Below are positions 1 through 5,227 of a stretch of 7,167 nucleotides of DNA, one piece after another. Numbering within the stretch: the first letter of the stretch is position 1; the number at the start of each line of letters is the position of its first letter. Where the stretch lies: positions 1-7,167 of the forward strand of contig CAZWUZ010000003.1 in NCBI GenBank assembly GCA_964637655.1, read 5' to 3'. Both the position numbers and the translations under genes were made by a program. The notes under the pieces were generated by a model that had not been told where the DNA came from, ran no database searches, and saw nothing but the letters and a program-made list of their open reading frames with translations. This stretch comes from CAZWUZ01 sp964637655 [NCBI: uncultured bacterium] (GTDB taxonomy: Bacteria; DAOPZR01).

Positions 1-214
1 CCCTCCTGGCGGCAGCGACACGGCCCGCCTCCTTACCCGCGCTTGGTCGCTGCCTCCGCCCTCCTGGCGGCAGCGACACGGCCCGCCTCCTTACCCGCGC
101 TTGGTCGCTGCCTCCGCCCTCCTGGCGGCAGCGACACGGCCCGCCTCCTTACCCGCGCTTGGTCGCTGCCTTTGCCCTCCTGGCGGCAGCGACACGGCGC
201 GCCTCCTGCGCTTG
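1..214. repeat. 58-bp tandem repeat array, 3 full copies plus a decayed fourth
   Basis: Units start at 1, 59, 117 and 175. Copies 1 and 2 are identical. Copy 3 differs by two C-to-T changes at 172-173. Copy 4 has a C-to-G change at 199 and a 5-base deletion (TACCC) after CCTCCT, then loses similarity after about 214. Decay toward the gene and perfect copies at the window edge suggest the array continues to the left. The period is not a multiple of three, so it is not a protein repeat. Each unit holds inverted 9-mers (GGCAGCGAC and GTCGCTGCC) and the octamer CCTCCTTA. Together with the promoter and leader it accounts for the gene-free stretch 1-266. Its function is unknown. Confidence 0.95.
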
Positions 215-240
215 ACTTTCCCGACGGGAAGCAGTATCCT
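212..240 (+). promoter_or_regulatory. sigma70-type promoter for the adenosine deaminase gene
   Basis: TTGACT at 212-217 (5 of 6 to the -35 consensus) and TATCCT at 235-240 (4 of 6 to the -10 consensus) are separated by exactly 17 bases. The expected start of transcription is near 247, leaving a leader of about 20 bases before the ATG at 267. The -35 box begins inside the last recognisable bases of the decayed fourth repeat, where the unit's CTTGGTCG has become CTTGACTT. This is predicted from spacing and consensus only. Confidence 0.65.
218..230. promoter_or_regulatory. palindrome in the promoter spacer, possible operator
   Basis: TTCCC-GAC-GGGAA is a perfect 5-bp inverted repeat with a 3-base centre, lying wholly between the -35 and -10 boxes. 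A repressor bound there would block RNA polymerase, so an operator is plausible. Short palindromes arise by chance and no regulator is known here. Confidence 0.3.
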
Positions 241-255
241 TGCGGGCACACAAAC

Positions 256-260
256 GGAGA
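256..260 (+). promoter_or_regulatory. ribosome binding site for the adenosine deaminase gene
   Basis: GGAGA lies 6 bases before the ATG at 267. This decides the start: the upstream in-frame TTG at 240 would overlap the -10 box and has no such site. Confidence 0.7.
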
Positions 261-266
261 GAGCCC

Positions 267-1481
267 ATGCTGAAGAAATTTGCCACCCTCAAGGGGAAAA
301 GCGTCGCGCAGATTGCCGCCGCCACCCGCATCAAGCCCGCCCTGGTCCAGAAAAACCGCCGCATCATCTGCGACATTTTCGAACTGCCCAAGGTCGACCT
401 GCACGTGCATATCGGCGGTTCGCTGCGCGTCGAAACAATTATCGAACTCGCGCAGCAGCAGGGGATCAAACTGCCCACCACCACTCCCGCCAAGCTTCGG
501 GCCCTCTGCAGTCGCGACAGTTATCCCAACCTCGAGGGCTACCTCAAGTATTTTCCGCTGATGGAGTCGGTGCTGCAGGAGCCCGCCGCGCTCGAACGCG
601 GCGCATACGAAGTCGCCATGGACATGGCGGCGGAGAACGTCTGCTACTGCGAACTGCGCTTTGCCCCGATGAACTACACGCACAAGGGCATGCGCCCGCA
701 CGAGGTGGTGCAGGCGGTCGCGCGCGGACTCGACCGGGCGCAGGAAGAGACCGGGATCGTCGCCAACATGATCCTCTGCGCCCTGCGCATCTACAACCGG
801 AACATGACCCCCTACCACAAGAAAATGGCGGCTTTCTTTTCCTGCTTCAACAACAAGCAGCTGGCGCAGGAAGTGGCGCGCAACACCGCGGTACTGGCAG
901 TCAACGCGCGCAAGGTGGACAATATCCGCCGCGTCGTCGGCTTTGATATCGCCGGCCCCGAGGAGGGCTACCCGGCCAAGAACTTCGTCGAAGCGTTCAA
1001 GCTGATCACCAAGGCGGGACTCTACAACACCTGCCACGCGGGCGAGGGGTTCGGCTGGGAGAGCATCAAGCAGGCGCTGGTCGACTGCAACGTCGACCGC
1101 ATCGGGCACGGCACCAACCTGCTGCACAACGAGACGCTGCTCGAATACTGCGCCGGCATGCGCCGCGTCCCCATCGAGGTCTGCCTGACCAGCAACGCGC
1201 AGACCTGCCCCGACCTCGCCGACCTGGACCGGCATCCGCTGCGCGAGTTCCGCCGCCACAATCTGCGTGTCATCCTCTGCACCGACAACCGCCTGGTTTC
1301 GAACACCACCAAGACCAAGGAGGATTTTCTCGCCCACCGGCACCATGATTTTTCGCTGGCTGACCTGGTAACGACGGAAATCAACGGGCTGAAGAGCGCC
1401 TTCATGCACTCACAGACGCGGCGCGAACTCATTCCCGACTTCATCTCCTACGTCAAGCGACGCTACCGCCTCGACTTCTGA
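267..1481 (+). CDS. add: adenosine deaminase family protein
   Basis: This 404-residue cytosolic amidohydrolase probably deaminates adenosine to inosine in purine salvage. Visible zinc-site motifs of the family are the LPKVDLHVH strand (H46, H48), HAGEG (H257, with E260 as the expected catalytic acid), RIGHG (H281) and CTDN (D340). The SNAQT segment matches the family's later SN motif. Two positions depart from the textbook enzyme: G50 stands where many have Asp after HVHL (a ribose contact in the mouse enzyme), and N341 replaces the second Asp of TDD. From memory, a TDNRL form occurs in actinobacterial adenosine deaminases, so N341 alone does not argue against function. About 40 basic residues precede the first motif, longer than usual. 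Preferring the ATG at 267 rests on its ribosome binding site. It is the first gene of a plus-strand pair. The exact substrate (adenosine, a modified nucleoside or adenine) is not settled. Confidence 0.88.
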   Translation: MLKKFATLKGKSVAQIAAATRIKPALVQKNRRIICDIFELPKVDLHVHIGGSLRVETIIELAQQQGIKLPTTTPAKLRALCSRDSYPNLEGYLKYFPLMESVLQEPAALERGAYEVAMDMAAENVCYCELRFAPMNYTHKGMRPHEVVQAVARGLDRAQEETGIVANMILCALRIYNRNMTPYHKKMAAFFSCFNNKQLAQEVARNTAVLAVNARKVDNIRRVVGFDIAGPEEGYPAKNFVEAFKLITKAGLYNTCHAGEGFGWESIKQALVDCNVDRIGHGTNLLHNETLLEYCAGMRRVPIEVCLTSNAQTCPDLADLDRHPLREFRRHNLRVILCTDNRLVSNTTKTKEDFLAHRHHDFSLADLVTTEINGLKSAFMHSQTRRELIPDFISYVKRRYRLDF

Positions 1482-1525
1482 TACTCAAGCTCGCCCACCC
1501 GACGATCAACGTCACGCGCCTTCTC

Positions 1526-2518
1526 GTGGCGCTGTTTCTGCTCGCGTTTGTCGCCGCGGCCGGCGTGCTCGGGTACATGCGCATCGAGAGCTACAGTTTT
1601 CTCGAGGCGCTGTACATGACGGTCATCACCCTGGCCACTATCGGCTTCCGCGAGATCCGGCCCCTCTCCGAGGCAGGGATGATATTCACCATCCTGCTGG
1701 TCCTCTTCGGCATCGGGGTCGCCACCTACTGTCTTTCGACCATCGTCGCGTTTGTCGCCGACGGCCATCTCAACAGCATCGTCAGAAAACGGAGGCTTGC
1801 GCGCAAAATGCAACGGCACAAGGACCATTTCATCGTCTGCGGCGGCGGCCAGCTGGGCAGCCATGTCATCGAGGAGTTGCGCCAGGCGGGCACCGACCTG
1901 GTGGTGATCGAGCGGGACGAGGCGGCGGCCGAGCGCCTGCGCCTGCAGTACGGCGAGGAACTGCTCATCGAGGTGGCCGACGCGACCAAAAAAGAATCCC
2001 TGCTGCGCGCGGGCATCGAGCGCGCCAAAGGGGTCATCTGCACGCTGTCGCACGACGCCGACAACATCTACCTGATTCTCACCGCCAAGGACCTGCGCCC
2101 GGACATCTACATTGTCAGCACCTGTTATGATCCCGAGGCCGAGGCGAAGGTTTACAAGTCGGGCGCCGACAAGGTCATCATGCCTAAGGTGCTGGCCGGC
2201 ATCCGCCTCGCCTCGTACATCCTGCGCCCCGCGATCTGCTCGTTCATCGATGTCATCACCCGCGCCGAGGACGTTTCGCTGCGTCTCGAGGAGATTGCCA
2301 TCCCTCCGGAGTCACATCTCGCCGGCAAGACCCTGCGTGATTCGCGCATCACCCAGCACACGCACACCATCGTCGTCGCCATCAAGCGTCCGGACGGGCA
2401 GTTGATTGCCAACCCGCTGTCGCCCACCGTGCTGCAGGCGAATGATGCGCTCATCATCCTCGGCGACGAAGAGCACGTCGCCAAGATGCGGCGCTACATC
2501 AGCAATCCCGAAATTTAG
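1526..2518 (+). CDS. two-TM potassium-channel-like protein with RCK/TrkA domain
   Basis: This is a membrane protein of 330 residues from the GTG at 1526. The order is TM1 (about 2-18), a pore helix and filter (about 28-46), TM2 (about 51-77), an RCK_N Rossmann domain starting near residue 100 with the nucleotide motif GGGQLG (106-111) and a likely ribose-binding E129, then an RCK_C/TrkA_C domain from about 240. This is the layout of ligand-gated bacterial K+ channels. The filter reads TIGFRE (38-43), where K+ channels normally have TVGYG or TVGFG, so an Arg replaces the last filter glycine and ordinary K+ selectivity is in doubt. The start is uncertain: the GTG lacks a ribosome binding site and sits at the edge of TM1. 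The frame stays open upstream, and a CTG at 1478 overlaps the previous stop codon; starting there would add 16 residues. It probably shares a transcript with the deaminase gene. Confidence 0.85.
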   Translation: MALFLLAFVAAAGVLGYMRIESYSFLEALYMTVITLATIGFREIRPLSEAGMIFTILLVLFGIGVATYCLSTIVAFVADGHLNSIVRKRRLARKMQRHKDHFIVCGGGQLGSHVIEELRQAGTDLVVIERDEAAAERLRLQYGEELLIEVADATKKESLLRAGIERAKGVICTLSHDADNIYLILTAKDLRPDIYIVSTCYDPEAEAKVYKSGADKVIMPKVLAGIRLASYILRPAICSFIDVITRAEDVSLRLEEIAIPPESHLAGKTLRDSRITQHTHTIVVAIKRPDGQLIANPLSPTVLQANDALIILGDEEHVAKMRRYISNPEI

Positions 2519-2550
2519 CGCCCGGCCGGCATTCGCGCCCGCGCCACGTC

Positions 2551-3600
2551 TCAGGCCTGCGGCCGCGCCCGCGCCGCATCCCAGTCGGCCACCGCGCGTT
2601 TCGCCTGCCCGGCGCGCGTGAACAGTCCCAGGTGGCGCATCCAGTCACCCGCGGCGGCGAAGGCGGCGGCGTCCGCCATGGTCGACGGCAGTTCTGCCGT
2701 GTCCATCGTCGCTGTCCAGATGAGCAGGCGCAAACCGTTGTTGTCCGCCTGTACCAGCAGGCGACGCAGGTATTCCGCCTGCGCCGCGTCACCGTCGGCG
2801 GTCGGCCACGACGTCTCAAATATTCCCCACTGACTGCCCGTGCTTTCCTGCAGGCGACGGGCGACGGCGAAATAACCGTCCGGCAGTTCGCCATCGTGCA
2901 CTCCACCCAGATGCGGATAGACCGACAGCCCGAGCAGGTCAAGAGCACCGGTCAGCGCGCGCAGCGGTGCTTCTTCCGGTCCGCCGGGCCAGTGCGGATC
3001 ACGTCCCGTTAGCAGTTCGTACTGGAACGTTACCAGTGCCGTCGTGCCTGACGGCAGCACCGCCCGGACGCGGCGGAAGAGGGCAACGAACGCGGCAAAG
3101 TCGTCCGGCTGCAGCCGCGCGTAGTAATTCACTTCGACCCCGAGCACGAGATAAGCCGGCTGGTAGCGCCTCACCAGTTCCTGTGCGTCGCGCAGGAACA
3201 CCGCCTGCACCGCGGTATCGCTGAACCGCCAGTCGTCGCCGCCGGCCAGGGCGCGGCGCGACGGGTCCTGCCAGTCGAGCGCGATAACCAGCGGGCGGTT
3301 GTGTTCGCGGGCGATACCGCTGATCCACGCCGCCTGCTGCACCGCGTCACTGCCCGGATACCACGGTACCTGCACCTGCAGCACATCACTGTGCGCCAGG
3401 GTCAGCCCCACGCCGAGTGGCGCAAGCCGTTCCGCCTCCGCGGCGTCACGCCACGGCGGCCAGAACGTCATCCCCATGGCAAACGGGCGCAGATCGCTGG
3501 ACACCGGGCGATAACAGGCAGCAAGGATAACGAGCAGGCACGCAGCGGCGAGCAACCGCCGGCGGTTCAGGTCAGGCAGGCGGCGGCCCGGAGACAGCAT
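2551..3600 (-). CDS. putative lipoprotein with glycoside-hydrolase-like TIM barrel
   Basis: A 349-residue exported protein. The N-terminus has arginines (6-7, 13-15), a hydrophobic run and a lipobox LAAC with the lipidated cysteine at 29; Tyr at +2 suggests outer-membrane sorting if a Lol system is present. The body resembles a clan-A (beta/alpha)8 hydrolase: a strand ending LGVEVN (E156) matches the usual acid/base position, LLGLSVYP (223-229) is a typical barrel strand, and GIFETSWP places E262 where the nucleophile is expected. GH53-like galactanases are the nearest family I can suggest, but this is by pattern only and the substrate is unknown. The ATG at 3598-3600 lies inside the response regulator gene, overlapping it by 29 bases, with no clear ribosome binding site, so translation is probably coupled. 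It is the last gene of the minus-strand cluster and converges on the channel gene 32 bases away. Confidence 0.7.
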   Translation of the reverse strand: MLSPGRRLPDLNRRRLLAAACLLVILAACYRPVSSDLRPFAMGMTFWPPWRDAAEAERLAPLGVGLTLAHSDVLQVQVPWYPGSDAVQQAAWISGIAREHNRPLVIALDWQDPSRRALAGGDDWRFSDTAVQAVFLRDAQELVRRYQPAYLVLGVEVNYYARLQPDDFAAFVALFRRVRAVLPSGTTALVTFQYELLTGRDPHWPGGPEEAPLRALTGALDLLGLSVYPHLGGVHDGELPDGYFAVARRLQESTGSQWGIFETSWPTADGDAAQAEYLRRLLVQADNNGLRLLIWTATMDTAELPSTMADAAAFAAAGDWMRHLGLFTRAGQAKRAVADWDAARARPQA

Positions 3601-3970
3601 CGCGTTTCGCCAGCAGGTCGGTAATGCGCAGGACGAGTTTGACCGGATCAACCGGCTTGACCATGTAGTCAGTCGCCCCGAGCTGCCGGACCCGCAGTAC
3701 ATCCTCATGTTTCGTACTCGTGGAAATGATGATGACGGGAATGCGGGCGGCCTGAATATCCTGCCTGAGGTTTTCCAGCACGGTAAACCCGTCCACCTCG
3801 GGCATGTAGAGATCGAGCAGGATGAGGTCGGGCGGCGTTCCGGTCAGCGCGCGCACCAGCGCCTCGCGCCCGTTTTCCGCCTCGTGCACGGTATGCCCGT
3901 GCGCGCGCAACGTCTGGCTCAGCTTGGCGCGGATCAGCCGCGTATCGTCGGCAATGAGGATGGTCGCCAT
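3572..3970 (-). CDS. single-domain CheY-like response regulator
   Basis: A 132-residue cytosolic receiver with no output domain. All signature residues are present: acidic pair D8-D9, phospho-acceptor D53 in LLDLYMP, S83 at the Thr/Ser switch position after PVIII, and K105 in the VKP motif. It should therefore be phosphorylated by a histidine kinase and act through protein contacts. The tail after the receiver is short (about 15 residues, ending SGPPPA). The ATG at 3968-3970 follows the CapA-like gene's stop by 3 bases, so the two are almost certainly co-transcribed. No kinase is encoded in the window. Such receivers serve chemotaxis, motility or kinase relays; the neighbours hint at envelope functions but do not show the partner. 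Confidence 0.93.
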   Translation of the reverse strand: MATILIADDTRLIRAKLSQTLRAHGHTVHEAENGREALVRALTGTPPDLILLDLYMPEVDGFTVLENLRQDIQAARIPVIIISTSTKHEDVLRVRQLGATDYMVKPVDPVKLVLRITDLLAKRDAVSGPPPA

Positions 3971-3973
3971 CGT

Positions 3974-5167
3974 CTATTCCAGGGCGTGGATGCCGCCGTC
4001 GGCGGCAACGCGAGTGCCCGTGCGGCGCGAGTAGCCATCGAGCATGCCGATGATGCGCGCACGCGTCGTGTCATCCGGCAGCAGCGGGATATAGCAGTTG
4101 CCCGGCCCGTCCTTGTCGCGCAGCGGGATGATCTGCGCCTCCGCCACGCGCTTATCGCGGATGGTGACGCGCAGCAGCCCGGTATCGCGGAAACTGCGCC
4201 CGGAATGCCCGAACAGGAAATTGCCCATGCTGTAGGCGATGAGGCCGCGCCCGCGCCGTTCAAACCCGAGAATACAGTGCGGGTGATGACCGTGCACGAT
4301 GTCGGCGCCGGCATCGATGGCTGCCCGCGCCGCAGACGTCTGCCGTTCCGTCAGTTCCTGCCGTTCGATTCCCATGTGGAGGGAAACGATGACGATGTCG
4401 GCCCCGTGCTCCGCACGGGCGGCGGCGCTGCTGCGCTGCAGCAGTTCCGGCGTCGGGCGATTGACATACGGGGCCACTTCCGCGGGGACCACGTCGTTGA
4501 AGGCGAGAAAAGCGACGGTAACCCCGTTGCGCGCCAGCAGCACCGGGCGCAGCGCCTCCGCGCGGGTCAGCCCCGCACCGGTGTAGGGGATGCCGGCCGC
4601 TGCGAAATGCCGCAGGGTTTCCGCAAACGCCGCCGGCCCGAAATCACCGACATGGTTGTTGCCCAGCGTCACCGCGTCGATGCCGAGCCGGCGCAGAAAT
4701 GTCAGCCGGTCCGGGGTAGCGCGGAACGCATACGGCTTCGACGGGTGGCGGCTGCCGCCGGTGGCTACCGGGCACTCGAAATTCGCGAAGGTCAGGTCTG
4801 CATCCCGGACGAGTGCCACGACCCGGTCGAACCCGTAGGGCGGGTCATCGCCGAGCAGTGCTTCCGGCACTTCCGCCGGCTGCACGTCGCCGATCAGGTT
4901 GATGGTGAGTGTCCCGTCAACTGCCGTCGGGACAACCGTCACTGCCCGGGCGGTGGCGCTGCTGTCGTCGCTAACCGGCGGGGCAACGACCGTCAGCGTA
5001 CCGACCGCCGCTTCGACCGCCGCCATGGTCTCCAGCGGCGTCGTCGCCGCGGTGTCGTCGGCGGTCGCGCGCACGATGGCCACACCGCTCCCCCGCAGCA
5101 ACGCGAGCACGATCAACCAGCCCGGACGGAACCCGCGACGCGACCGCCGCGGCGAAAACACCTGCAT
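3974..5167 (-). CDS. CapA/PgsA-like poly-gamma-glutamate/capsule metallophosphatase family protein
   Basis: A 397-residue protein of the PGA_cap family, whose members are membrane-anchored or exported and tied to poly-gamma-glutamate or capsule formation. Motifs in order: GDV (D94), NFECPV (N129, E131), LGNNHVGDFG (N171, H172, D175), SLHMGIE (H264, E268), GHHPH (H295, H297) and YSMGNF near the end. These are the metal and active-site positions of the calcineurin-like fold. The N-terminus has a basic cluster, then a hydrophobic segment (about 17-32) interrupted by R25, so it may be an anchor or a weak signal peptide. Next comes an Ala/Thr/Val-rich linker of about 50 residues before the domain. 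I chose the ATG at 5167 because GGAGG lies 9 bases upstream; the GTG at 5173 is only 3 bases from it. No other capsule or polyglutamate gene is present, so the substrate is unknown. Confidence 0.85.
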   Translation of the reverse strand: MQVFSPRRSRRGFRPGWLIVLALLRGSGVAIVRATADDTAATTPLETMAAVEAAVGTLTVVAPPVSDDSSATARAVTVVPTAVDGTLTINLIGDVQPAEVPEALLGDDPPYGFDRVVALVRDADLTFANFECPVATGGSRHPSKPYAFRATPDRLTFLRRLGIDAVTLGNNHVGDFGPAAFAETLRHFAAAGIPYTGAGLTRAEALRPVLLARNGVTVAFLAFNDVVPAEVAPYVNRPTPELLQRSSAAARAEHGADIVIVSLHMGIERQELTERQTSAARAAIDAGADIVHGHHPHCILGFERRGRGLIAYSMGNFLFGHSGRSFRDTGLLRVTIRDKRVAEAQIIPLRDKDGPGNCYIPLLPDDTTRARIIGMLDGYSRRTGTRVAADGGIHALE

Positions 5168-5176
5168 CAGCACTCC

Positions 5177-5181
5177 CCTCC
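5177..5181 (-). promoter_or_regulatory. ribosome binding site for the CapA-like gene
   Basis: On the minus strand GGAGG (within GGGAGGGGAG) sits 9 bases before the ATG at 5167. This supports that ATG over the GTG two codons upstream. Confidence 0.65.
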
Positions 5182-5198
5182 CGCACTCATCGCGCGTC

Positions 5199-5227
5199 AG
5201 TATACCGCATTTTCACCGGCCCGTCAC
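5199..5227 (-). promoter_or_regulatory. possible internal promoter for the CapA-like gene
   Basis: On the minus strand GTGACG (5227-5222, 4 of 6 to the -35 consensus) and TATACT (5204-5199, 5 of 6 to the -10 consensus) are 17 bases apart. The pair straddles the end of the U32 gene and would start transcripts near 5192, about 25 bases before the CapA-like ATG. An AT-rich hexamer is notable in this GC-rich sequence. If real, the last three genes of the cluster can be expressed apart from the U32 gene. Confidence 0.4.

Noticed and set aside
1-214. CRISPR array
   Set aside because: Units are directly adjacent with no variable spacers, so this is a simple tandem repeat.
101-946. A 281-codon plus-strand frame starting in the repeat array
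   Set aside because: It is out of frame with the clear deaminase gene, starts inside the array, and its sequence is low-complexity Arg/Ala/Gly.
33-1409. A 458-codon minus-strand frame opposite the deaminase gene
   Set aside because: It mirrors the codon bias of the deaminase gene and its tail is just the translated 58-bp array.
2519-2550. Possible bidirectional terminator between the convergent genes
   Set aside because: The 32 bases are very GC-rich with only short self-complementary pieces (such as GGCCGGC) and no T-run on either strand.
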